A DNA stretch of 64,000 nt from an uncultured Bacteroidia bacterium (GTDB lineage Bacteria > Bacteroidota > Bacteroidia > Bacteroidales > UBA932). The DNA is taken from NCBI GenBank assembly GCA_902778105.1, contig CACYWN010000002.1, forward strand, positions 38,922 through 102,921. The letters are read 5' to 3'. Shown here one piece after another: positions 52,025 through 59,925 of the stretch (position 1 is its first letter; each line of letters starts with the position of its first letter). Below the pieces are notes generated by a model. The model was not told the DNA's origin, ran no database searches, and saw only the letters and a list, made by a program, of their open reading frames with translations. The translations under genes and the position numbers were made by a program.

Positions 52025-52031
52025 GAATTAT
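52005..52031 (+). repeat. 27-bp direct repeat, right copy
   Basis: Identical to 46711-46737. It marks the right edge of the accessory stretch; ordinary genes resume at 52043. Confidence 0.8.
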
Positions 52032-52042
52032 CGGGAAAGAAC

Positions 52043-53386
52043 TCATTGGTCGGAATCCTCTCCGAATTGTTTGTAAAAGGATTCTACGCTTTCTTTGAAT
52101 GCCGGAACATATTCCCTGGTGTCTTCATTGGACTGGAGAAACCGGAGGATTTCCCCTGACTTGTACTGCTTGCGCATCGCCTTCACATAGTTCCGGCATT
52201 CCTGCTTGGTATCCTCGTAGTCGTCCAACAGCCATCTGCCCCGCATCTTTCTCATCTTGATACAACGGTGGCTCACCGGGCTGTCTGCCCAACCCTCTAT
52301 CCTTATCTCAATGTCCGCGAGCGCATGGTCCTGGTCGACCAGGATGACATCCTTGACCTTGAAAAGCGGCCCGCCATCCTGACCGGATACGAAATAGCGC
52401 AGCCATTCGCTGTCACCGATGTATCCATAAGATCCGTCCGGCGCCGAAAAAGCCTCATCCACAGCCCTGAAATAATCCGGCGTCATGAACCGCTCCGTAT
52501 CTACGGTCAGGAAGTGGTCGGGGATATAGCTGCAAAGCTCAAGCGCTGTCCCGGACAGTTCCCGGGTGACATCCCTGCCCCCTGTGAAGAATCGTTTCCC
52601 CTCCGGTGAAAGGAAGGTTATCACCTCGTCATAGGGCACGGTGAACGAAGGGGAGGCTGCCGATTCGGGAGCAATCTCGCCCTGAGAGTAGGTGAACACG
52701 AGGCCCTCCGCTGAAGGGCAGGGATAGGCCCGGGGAAGGGGAATGGTATAGCCGTCAACCTGCAGTTCATCGAGCAGGTCTTCCGGGTTGACCCCGAAAT
52801 ATTCGCAGAGACCTTTCCGGATCATGGGCTGGAAACGGGAAAGATCCGGCTCGCCTCCGAAGAAATCGATGAATATCTCGCCTTTCTGCTTGTCGAAGGT
52901 GATTGCATCGCGGTAGAAGTCATCTCTCATCATCCCGCTTTCGTGATAGTTGAAGGTCTGGTCGAAAACCAGCAGCCTGTCGTTTTCATAGCCTTTCTTG
53001 AGGGAATAGTCCAGGGAAAGGAAATACTCGGCATCTCCGGACTCTTCATACCCGTCCGTCGCCAACTCATGAATCCTCTTTATGGTATTGGAGAAGAAGT
53101 ATTCGGTAAGGACTTGGGAGTCCTTCCAGTCACCGCTGAAAGGAGGATAGGCGATATTTTCCCCCTCGCCATTGAGGGAACTTTCGATGACGTAGGAAAG
53201 AAGGAAACGGATCGATCCCACAACACCTTCCGTGGAGACGGGAAGGTCGATGTTGAATCGGGCGGAGAAATGGTCTCCGAACGCTGTCCGGCTGAATGTT
53301 TCGGTCCTGACCGTCTGGGCCGGCAGATTGTCCGGCCCCAAAAACAACGTTCCAAGGCAGGTGAGAAGTAACAGGCAAGATTTCAT
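52043..53386 (-). CDS. secreted DUF3298/RsiV-like protein
   Basis: The protein has 447 residues with a signal peptide (GPDNLPAQT) and no lipobox. The region ~195-270 (LCEYFGVNPEDLLDEL, then FTYSQGEIAPESAASPSFTV) is typical of DUF3298 proteins, where the segment before the final strand reads YxxGEIAPxxxG. The C-terminal ~120 residues look like an NTF2-like or SnoaL-like domain (IRIEGWADSPVSHRCIKMRK). Function is unknown. I chose the ATG at 53386 over 53395 because the signal peptide starts there. Confidence 0.7.
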   Translation of the reverse strand: MKSCLLLLTCLGTLFLGPDNLPAQTVRTETFSRTAFGDHFSARFNIDLPVSTEGVVGSIRFLLSYVIESSLNGEGENIAYPPFSGDWKDSQVLTEYFFSNTIKRIHELATDGYEESGDAEYFLSLDYSLKKGYENDRLLVFDQTFNYHESGMMRDDFYRDAITFDKQKGEIFIDFFGGEPDLSRFQPMIRKGLCEYFGVNPEDLLDELQVDGYTIPLPRAYPCPSAEGLVFTYSQGEIAPESAASPSFTVPYDEVITFLSPEGKRFFTGGRDVTRELSGTALELCSYIPDHFLTVDTERFMTPDYFRAVDEAFSAPDGSYGYIGDSEWLRYFVSGQDGGPLFKVKDVILVDQDHALADIEIRIEGWADSPVSHRCIKMRKMRGRWLLDDYEDTKQECRNYVKAMRKQYKSGEILRFLQSNEDTREYVPAFKESVESFYKQFGEDSDQ

Positions 53387-53420
53387 GGGGTGCATAACAA
53401 CGTTAAAACAGGTTGGATGA

Positions 53421-53428
53421 CAAATATA
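53421..53428 (-). promoter_or_regulatory. -7 box of the DUF3298-like gene
   Basis: TATATTTG on the minus strand, 35 bases before the ATG. No matching -33 is seen. Confidence 0.55.
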
Positions 53429-53571
53429 ACTCTTTTACACTGGATTTGTGGATACACTGATAATGTCCTTCATCTCGACGACAAAAACAAGGATATCTGT
53501 CGTCGGGAAGAGCCCCTTGGCTCCGGCTGTGCCACCCTTTGGCCATATCACGGGTTATCTTCGCCTCCGAT

Positions 53572-53757
53572 ATGACCACCTATTACTGCCATAGCCTTGA
53601 GGAAGCCCTGAGACGGGCGAAGAAAGCCGGGAAGCGCCCCGGTTGCTTCTATGGTGGGATCGTCTTACGGTCGGGAAAGAAGGGCTTTGCCATCTATCGG
53701 GACGGGAAAGTGATAGAACAGTATTCGGTTATCGGAGGCAGCCCGCCCGTTTGCTAA
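53572..53757 (+). CDS. small hypothetical protein
   Basis: The protein has 61 residues (MTTYYCHSLEEALRRAKKAG, then YGGIVLRSGKKGFAIYRDG). It has an amphipathic helix followed by what looks like a beta hairpin. A TATCTTCG sequence (53556-53563) resembles a -7 box. The coherent fold pattern suggests it is real, but I know no family. Confidence 0.5.
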   Translation: MTTYYCHSLEEALRRAKKAGKRPGCFYGGIVLRSGKKGFAIYRDGKVIEQYSVIGGSPPVC

Positions 53758-53803
53758 TCTGACCGGGAATGGTTATCTTGCAGCCTGTTAATGAATCTGC
53801 CCC

Positions 53804-55054
53804 TTGAAAGCCTCGAACAAACAACTCCTCTGGTGGCTCGGTGCGCTGGCGCTGGGAACCGTTCTGGGACTTCTGCATAGCGGCGCCGTTGATGCCGTGT
53901 GCGGGTTTGTCGCCACTGTCTATACCCGGCTGTTCCAGTTCCTTGCGGTCCCTACAGTGGCGCTTGCGATCATGACGACGCTCATCCTGTTCGGGAAGCA
54001 GCGGAGTACCCGGAAGGTGTTCGTCCATACGGTGACCTACACCCTTCTGACCACTTTCGCGGCCGCGCTTGTCGGGATGGGCATGTACCTGCTGATTGCA
54101 CCGGAGAACTTGCCGGCTGAACTGGTTTCCTCGGCCGGGCGGGTGGATGCCGGAGGAACTACCTTCCGGGACCATATCATTTCAGTCATTCCCAACAACG
54201 TCGTCCAGCCTTTCCTTTCCGGAAACGTCCTGTCCATCCTCCTGATTGCCATCGCCTTCGGCCTTGCCCTGGCATGGATGCCCGACAGCGATGGAAAAGG
54301 TGTTGTGGTGAAAGGGATCCAAGGCCTCCAGGAACTGTTTTTCACCTTGATCAAGGCGCTCATCTGGACCCTTCCCCTGGGTATCACCGCCTTTGCTGCG
54401 CAGCTCTCCGCCCAGCTCAGCGGGGGCGTCGCCCTCGGCTCCCTCGGCAAGTATGCGGCCGTCATCCTGGCGGGGAACATCCTGCAGTTCTTTGTCGTCC
54501 TACCCTTGTTCCTGCTCGCCCGGAGGATCAATCCGCTGAAGGTTTTCAAGGCGATGAGCCCTGCCGTGGTGATGGCGCTTTTCACGAAGAGCTCTGCTGC
54601 CACTCTCCCTGTCACCTTGTCATCGGCGGAAAACCGGCTGGGGGTGGATCCCAAGGTGTCCCGTTTCGTCCTTCCCATCTGCACGACCATCAACATGAAC
54701 GGCTGCGCGGCCTTCATCCTGGTGACGTCCCTGTTCGTCATGCAGAACGGCGGAATGTCCCTCGGCATCGGAACCATGCTTCTATGGGTTGTCGTATCCG
54801 TATTTGCGGCTGTCGGTAACGCCGGTGTGCCCATGGGTTGCTTCTTCCTGACGGTCTCTCTCATGACGGGCCTGGGCGCTCCTGTCGAGGTCCTGGGCCT
54901 GATCCTTCCGATCTATACCATCATCGACATGGTGGAAACGGCCGAAAACGTCTGGTCAGACTCCTGCGTCTGCGCCATGACGGACCGGGACTGCGCTTAT
55001 CTCCGCTCCAGCCCGGCCAGGCGGTCCGCCCAGCGTTCCGGCCAGAACCCGTAA
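53804..55054 (+). CDS. dicarboxylate/amino-acid:cation symporter
   Basis: This 416-residue DAACS-family (GltP/DctA-like) transporter carries FTKSSAATLPVTLSS (the SSAATLP hairpin), ICTTINMNGCAAFI (NMDGT-type motif), VGNAGVPMG, and IDMVETAENVWSD with the conserved TxxN. It should import aspartate, glutamate or C4-dicarboxylates with Na+ or H+. The only sensible start is TTG at 53804, which begins KASNKQLLWWLGALALG; the nearby ATG at 53791 is out of frame. A TATCTTGC box lies at 53774-53781. Its end overlaps the opposite gene by 58 bases. Confidence 0.88.
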   Translation: MKASNKQLLWWLGALALGTVLGLLHSGAVDAVCGFVATVYTRLFQFLAVPTVALAIMTTLILFGKQRSTRKVFVHTVTYTLLTTFAAALVGMGMYLLIAPENLPAELVSSAGRVDAGGTTFRDHIISVIPNNVVQPFLSGNVLSILLIAIAFGLALAWMPDSDGKGVVVKGIQGLQELFFTLIKALIWTLPLGITAFAAQLSAQLSGGVALGSLGKYAAVILAGNILQFFVVLPLFLLARRINPLKVFKAMSPAVVMALFTKSSAATLPVTLSSAENRLGVDPKVSRFVLPICTTINMNGCAAFILVTSLFVMQNGGMSLGIGTMLLWVVVSVFAAVGNAGVPMGCFFLTVSLMTGLGAPVEVLGLILPIYTIIDMVETAENVWSDSCVCAMTDRDCAYLRSSPARRSAQRSGQNP

Positions 55055-55389
55055 TAGGACCTGCGCCGGCCGGGATGCCACCAGGCCGCCCAGAGGAGGG
55101 AGGGGAGGCCGATCACAAGGAGGTACAGCGGCCCCAGCAGAAGGGATTGGCGGCAGTGGCCGTATTCATGCCGGATGATCCGTATGTCGTCGCTTCGCTT
55201 TACGTAGATGAAATGTCCCAGGGAGATGCCGCCGGACATGGACGGGGAGCAAAGGACGCGGACGGTATCCGGGATACCCGGAATTCCACGGACGCGGCGT
55301 TTGTCCTTCATGAACAGGCCGAAGACCAGGCCGGCCAGGTCCTGGGGCAGCTGCCAAAGATGGGACAGGACGGAGAGGGTCCGGTTCAT
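54997..55389 (-). CDS. small membrane protein with HExxH motif
   Basis: The protein has 130 residues. The motif IIRHEYGHCRQSLLLGPLYL places an HExxH zinc motif just before a membrane segment (LLVIGLPSLLWAAWW). The rest is basic. It may be a minimal membrane metallopeptidase, but the third zinc ligand is unclear. It overlaps the M28-like gene by 4 bases (same strand, downstream) and the symporter gene on the other strand. Confidence 0.65.
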   Translation of the reverse strand: MNRTLSVLSHLWQLPQDLAGLVFGLFMKDKRRVRGIPGIPDTVRVLCSPSMSGGISLGHFIYVKRSDDIRIIRHEYGHCRQSLLLGPLYLLVIGLPSLLWAAWWHPGRRRSYYGFWPERWADRLAGLERR

Positions 55390-56375
55390 ATCACCCGTAC
55401 CAGGTAATAGAACATCGCCAGCACTCGGCGGCGGAGGATCCCGTAATCCAGGGACTCCAGATTGTCGTCAACCTTGTTGTTGCGGAGGGTGATGCCGGAA
55501 GTGAACATCACGGAAGGGATGCCGTTGTCCAGGAAAGGCTTCTGGTCCGAGATGCTGCGGTAGAAAACTCGTGTGAAATCCTTGCTTCCATAGTAGTCGA
55601 ACGCGATGTCGAGACTCACTTCCGGGCTCATGTTGGCGATGAGGAGCGCATCCCGCCGTCCGCTTCTCTCCTCGGAAAGCATCATCAGGAAATCCGGCCG
55701 GTCCTTGTGCAGCGGGGCTTCGGTGCCGCCCACCTGGTCGATGTTGACCATCCGGTCGATGACGCCCGGGGTGATGACCTGCCCGGTCCGGGGGTTGGTC
55801 AGCCGTCCGCCGGCGATCTCGTTCCAAAGATGGAAAGAGCCCCCGAGGCTCTGCTCCTTGGCATCGAAGGCGACGAAGATGATGGAGTGCGCGTAGGTCT
55901 TTCCCAGCGATTTCAGATGCTGGAACATCCGGGCCAGCGTCAGGAGCGAGGAAACGCCGGATGCGTTGCTGTCGGCACCGGGATACAGGGTCCCGGAAAG
56001 GGTGCCGAGATGGTCGTAGTGGGCGCCGACGACGACATACCGGTCGCCGCTGCCGGGAAGGATTCCGACGACGTTGTGGGCCTTTGCGCCCGTCATGGTC
56101 CGGAATCCGTGGTAGTAACTGCCGCCGGCGGGAAGGAGTCCGGCCGATTCGAACAGCTGTCCGATGAGAGCCTGGCTCCGGACCGACCCGACCGTACCCG
56201 TGGCCCGGCCGGTACACAGGCTGTCGGTCAGCAGTCCGACCTGGTAACGGAGGTCCTTCTCGGCGGCCAGCGGTGCGGCGTTCGAGGCGCTGATGAAGTA
56301 ACCCTGGGACTGGGCCGCCGCGGTCAGGCAGGACACGAGCAGGAGAACTCCGATATGGAAAAATTTCGCTTTCAT
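55386..56375 (-). CDS. M28-like secreted peptidase, key residues altered
   Basis: The protein has 329 residues with a signal peptide (LTAAAQSQG). M28 aminopeptidase landmarks are present: YVVVGAHYDHLG, YPGADSNASGVSSLL (bridging Asp), IIFVAFDAKEQSLGGS and MVNIDQVGG. However, the usual catalytic Glu before the metal Glu (GEE or AEE) is Lys here (AKE), and the last histidine ligand region reads LRNNKVDDNLES without His. It may be inactive or use altered chemistry. Some Bacteroidetes relatives may share this. I chose the ATG at 56375, which begins the signal peptide. Confidence 0.8.
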   Translation of the reverse strand: MKAKFFHIGVLLLVSCLTAAAQSQGYFISASNAAPLAAEKDLRYQVGLLTDSLCTGRATGTVGSVRSQALIGQLFESAGLLPAGGSYYHGFRTMTGAKAHNVVGILPGSGDRYVVVGAHYDHLGTLSGTLYPGADSNASGVSSLLTLARMFQHLKSLGKTYAHSIIFVAFDAKEQSLGGSFHLWNEIAGGRLTNPRTGQVITPGVIDRMVNIDQVGGTEAPLHKDRPDFLMMLSEERSGRRDALLIANMSPEVSLDIAFDYYGSKDFTRVFYRSISDQKPFLDNGIPSVMFTSGITLRNNKVDDNLESLDYGILRRRVLAMFYYLVRVI

Positions 56376-56400
56376 CCGTAGAACGGGCACGATAAATGCT

Positions 56401-56408
56401 TATCTTTG
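56401..56408 (+). promoter_or_regulatory. -7 box of the TPR gene
   Basis: TATCTTTG, 52 bases before the ATG at 56461. Confidence 0.55.
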
Positions 56409-56460
56409 CATAATTGGTGCGAAATTAGCCATTTCAGCCGTGATTTGAAAATTTTTCTAG

Positions 56461-58470
56461 ATGAAGTGTCCTCAGAAAGTCATCCTGCTGCTGGTCGCCG
56501 TGCTGCTCGGCGTCCTTCCGGCGCGTGCGCAGTATGACAAGGATGTCTTTATGTTCCGCGGACGGAACGCTTTGGCGGAAGGCCACCTGGCCGAGGCTGT
56601 ATCCCATTTCAACGTCCTTGCCCAGCTGGATTCCACCGACTACTGGACTTTCTTCTACCGGGGCATCGCCAAGTACAACCTGGGCGATATCCGCGGTGCG
56701 CGGGCGGATTTCAACACCGCCGTCCGCCTGAATCCTGTCTTTACCTCCGGATACCATTACAGGGCCATTACGGCGAGTCGTTTCGGGGACTATGAGGATG
56801 CCCTGAAAGACCTGGAAAAGGCGATTTCGCTCCGTCCGGGTTCCTCCGGCCTGTATTTCACCCGGGGTGTCACCTACTTCCTCAGCCAGCAGTTCGAACC
56901 GGCCGTCAGGGATTTCGACAAGTACATCCGTCAGGAGCCCAAGGATCCGTCGGCCTATCTGAACCGGGGCGCTTCGTACCTGTTCCTGGGGGATACCCTC
57001 AAGGCGGTCGCCGACTACAACAAGGCCATCAAGATCGACCGTTTCGAACCCGAAGGCTACATCCGTCGGGGACGCCTCCTGGCCGCCCGGGGCGACTATG
57101 ACGCGGCCGTCAAGGATATGGACAAGGCCATCGAACTGGACAGCACCAACACCCTCGCCTATTTCAACCGGGCCATCCTCCACTCCGAGCAGAACCATCT
57201 GAACGAGGCGATGGCGGACCTCAACGCCGTTCTCAAACGCGAACCCGGCAATGCCCTGACCCTGTATAACCGCAGCCTCATCTCGGCCCAGGTCGGCGAC
57301 TTCGCATCGGCCCTTTCCGACATGGACCGCGTCATCAACATCAACCCGGGCAACGTCCTGGCCTATTTCAACCGGGCCGGCTTCTTTCTGGAAATGGGGC
57401 GTTGGGAGGATGCCCTCGCCGACTATAACAAGGCCATCGAACTGTATCCGGACTTTGCGAAGGCCTATATGAACCGCGCCTATGCCGAACTGCAGCTGGG
57501 GATGAACCGTGCATCGAGGGAAGACTACAAGACCGGCCGCCGGAAGGTCGCCGAATACCGGGCCAAGAACGCCGCCGGCGCCGCCGAGTTTGCCGACACC
57601 ACCCGGAAATACAGCAGCCTGCTGGCCCTGGACGCCGATTTCGCCAAACACGACTTCGATGACGAGATGCTCCAGCACCGCGATGTGGACATCAACCTGA
57701 AGCCGCTGTACAAATTCGTCCTGGCTTCCGGACGTGACGATACCAACTATGCCCTGGAGCACCGGTACGAGAACCCTCTCCTGGAGCGTTTCTACGGGAC
57801 GCTTCCGCTTCCTGTGGTGATTACGGCAGACGGCTCTTCCGTCCCGGCTCCTTCCCGGGAGACCCTGGACCAGGTCCTGTACGGCGGGATGCAGGAGGGG
57901 CCTTCCCGCGAGTTCCTGCTGGCGCTTTCCGAAATCGACCAGAAGCAGTATAACGCCGCCCAGACCCATTACGACCGTGCCATCGAAGGGGACGGGGACC
58001 GGTATGAGATCTATTACAAGGCTTTCTACCTGATGAACCGGGCGGTCCTTCGGGCGGAGATGATCGACTTTATCGCCTCCATGGAGTCCAATGTCCAGAC
58101 CCTCACCATGGACGACAAGGGAAACACCCGTGCGCGGGTGCGTGAGCAGGTGACCAGCCATTACGACTATTCCGAGGCGCTCTCCGATCTGGAACAGGCC
58201 GCCTCCGTCCTCCCGAACATGCCTTATATCCAGTTCAACCTGGGCAATCTGTACTGCCTGTCCCAGCAGCTGGTGAACGCCATCGAGTGTTACGGGAAGG
58301 CCATCGCGCAGTATCCCTATATGGGCGATGCCTACTTCAACAGGGGACTGGTACTCATCTATCTGAAAGACAAGGAAAAGGGTTGCATCGACCTGTCCCG
58401 TGCCGGCGAGCTGGGCATCGGGGACGCCTACAACGTGATTTCCCGGTATTGCGAGGAGGAGAGGAACTGA
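56461..58470 (+). CDS. secreted TPR-repeat protein
   Basis: The protein has 669 residues with a signal peptide (GVLPARAQ). About ten tetratricopeptide repeats run from ~25 to ~355 (for example AYFNRAGFFLEMGRWEDALA, then DYNKAIELYP), with two or three more at the C-terminus (~560-665). The middle (~360-555) is not repeated. TPR arrays are protein-binding scaffolds; its partner is unknown. Its stop overlaps the next gene as TGATG. Confidence 0.88.
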   Translation: MKCPQKVILLLVAVLLGVLPARAQYDKDVFMFRGRNALAEGHLAEAVSHFNVLAQLDSTDYWTFFYRGIAKYNLGDIRGARADFNTAVRLNPVFTSGYHYRAITASRFGDYEDALKDLEKAISLRPGSSGLYFTRGVTYFLSQQFEPAVRDFDKYIRQEPKDPSAYLNRGASYLFLGDTLKAVADYNKAIKIDRFEPEGYIRRGRLLAARGDYDAAVKDMDKAIELDSTNTLAYFNRAILHSEQNHLNEAMADLNAVLKREPGNALTLYNRSLISAQVGDFASALSDMDRVININPGNVLAYFNRAGFFLEMGRWEDALADYNKAIELYPDFAKAYMNRAYAELQLGMNRASREDYKTGRRKVAEYRAKNAAGAAEFADTTRKYSSLLALDADFAKHDFDDEMLQHRDVDINLKPLYKFVLASGRDDTNYALEHRYENPLLERFYGTLPLPVVITADGSSVPAPSRETLDQVLYGGMQEGPSREFLLALSEIDQKQYNAAQTHYDRAIEGDGDRYEIYYKAFYLMNRAVLRAEMIDFIASMESNVQTLTMDDKGNTRARVREQVTSHYDYSEALSDLEQAASVLPNMPYIQFNLGNLYCLSQQLVNAIECYGKAIAQYPYMGDAYFNRGLVLIYLKDKEKGCIDLSRAGELGIGDAYNVISRYCEEERN

Positions 58471-59279
58471 TGCGCTTCCTGAGCTTTTCCAGCGGCAGCT
58501 GCGGCAACTGTTATCTTTTGCTCCGGGACGAGCCGGGGAGCGCCCCTTCGGGCATCCTGATCGACGCCGGCGTGAGCATCCGCCGGATGAAAAAGATCCT
58601 GGAAAGCCTTTCCCTGGATTTCGACTGTTTCCAGGCGGTGCTGGTCACCCACGACCACGGCGACCATATCCGCAACCTGGGCTCCATCTGCAAACGCCTC
58701 TCCAAGCCGGTGTACGCCACGCCCCTCCTGCAGGATGCGCTTACGCGCAATCCCTTCACCCGGCTGGAAATCGGCGGCTGCCGGCGGGACCTGTTGACGG
58801 ACGCATGGAACCGCGTGGCGGAAGGGATTGAGGTCCAGTATTTTGAAGTCCCGCACGACGCTACCCAGACCGTTGGTTATGCCATCCGTTGCGACGGGCA
58901 TCTGTTCGTCCTGATGACCGACCTGGGCCACGTGACGGACGAGGCGATGTATTGGGCCTCCCAGGCCGATACGGTCGTGGTGGAGTCCAATTTCGACGTG
59001 GACATGCTCCTGGGCGGCTCCTATCCGCATTATCTCAAGATGCGGATCTGCCAGGGCTCCGGCCATCTTTCCAACGATGCCTGCGGGGACGCCATCCGCC
59101 GCTTCATGCATCCCGGCCTCAGGAATCTTTTCCTATGCCATCTGAGCGGCAACAACAATACCCCGCGCCTGGCTTATGAACACGCAAGCGAGGTGCTCCG
59201 TGAACTGGGCGTAGAGCCCGGTACGGTGCACCTCCGCATCCTGGAGCGCGGCATCCCTTCGCCGCTGCTTGCCTTGTAG
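58470..59279 (+). CDS. YycJ/WalJ-like MBL-fold hydrolase
   Basis: This 269-residue protein of the metallo-beta-lactamase fold starts MRFLSFSSGSCGNCYLLL. It has the zinc motif THDHGDHI, the later ligand segments VPHDATQTVGY and LCHLSGNNN, and a VLMTDLGHVTDEA strand. YycJ-like proteins are predicted single-strand exonucleases or phosphodiesterases acting in DNA repair or cell-wall control. The ATG at 58470 is coupled to the TPR stop; the longer open frame upstream is inside that gene. Confidence 0.88.
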   Translation: MRFLSFSSGSCGNCYLLLRDEPGSAPSGILIDAGVSIRRMKKILESLSLDFDCFQAVLVTHDHGDHIRNLGSICKRLSKPVYATPLLQDALTRNPFTRLEIGGCRRDLLTDAWNRVAEGIEVQYFEVPHDATQTVGYAIRCDGHLFVLMTDLGHVTDEAMYWASQADTVVVESNFDVDMLLGGSYPHYLKMRICQGSGHLSNDACGDAIRRFMHPGLRNLFLCHLSGNNNTPRLAYEHASEVLRELGVEPGTVHLRILERGIPSPLLAL

Positions 59280-59281
59280 GA

Positions 59282-59908
59282 TTACCGTTCGTCCACGATC
59301 TGGACGCCGGGATAGTCGGCTTCCCGGAAGGTCACGTCCTGGTCCGTGACGTCAAAGCCCAGGTCCCGCATGGTGATCGTGATGCCGTACATCTTGGTAC
59401 TCAGGCTTATGGGGAGGTAAGAATCCTTGGCGACGACGAGATCCATGTTCTTGGGATCATCCTTGTTCGTGTTGGTGCGGCTCTTCTTGCAGCGGAGATA
59501 CCAGGCCTTGTCCGTTTCCTTGGAGATGGAAACGTCATACCCCTCGGTGGCGCTCTGGAACATCTTCATGTTCTCCTCCTCCTGGGATTTCTTGCTGGCG
59601 TCGCGTTTCTTGATCTTGATGACTTTTTCCTTGACATGGTAGTCCCACTCCGTATCGCCGTCGACATACGTGATCATGTGCTCGCCTTTCACGTCCATCT
59701 CCATCCGCAGCTTGTCACCATAGCTTTTGACGGAGGACGAGAAGGTGCCCAGCAGGGGAATCTTCATATCCATGGTCATGGCGATGCCTTCGCTGGACTC
59801 GTACTTTTCCATGACTTCATCCATCCGGGCGACAATCTCTTCAGCGGTCTGGGCGAAGGCCGTCACCGCCAGGGATAGGAAAAGAAGAAGGGTAGAAATC
59901 CGTTTCAT
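59282..59908 (-). CDS. LolA-like outer-membrane lipoprotein carrier
   Basis: The protein has 208 residues with a signal peptide (LAVTAFAQ). The pattern EEIVARMDEVMEKYESSEGI, SYGDKLRMEMDVKGEHMITY and a C-terminal strand ending LGFDVTDQDVTF fits the LolA/LolB half-barrel used to carry lipoproteins or lipids in the periplasm. An insert of charged residues (IKIKKRDASKKSQEEEN) is unusual. It is the last gene of recQ-MATE-this gene. Confidence 0.7.
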   Translation of the reverse strand: MKRISTLLLFLSLAVTAFAQTAEEIVARMDEVMEKYESSEGIAMTMDMKIPLLGTFSSSVKSYGDKLRMEMDVKGEHMITYVDGDTEWDYHVKEKVIKIKKRDASKKSQEEENMKMFQSATEGYDVSISKETDKAWYLRCKKSRTNTNKDDPKNMDLVVAKDSYLPISLSTKMYGITITMRDLGFDVTDQDVTFREADYPGVQIVDER

Positions 59909-59925
59909 ATCTGAAATATTAGGGT

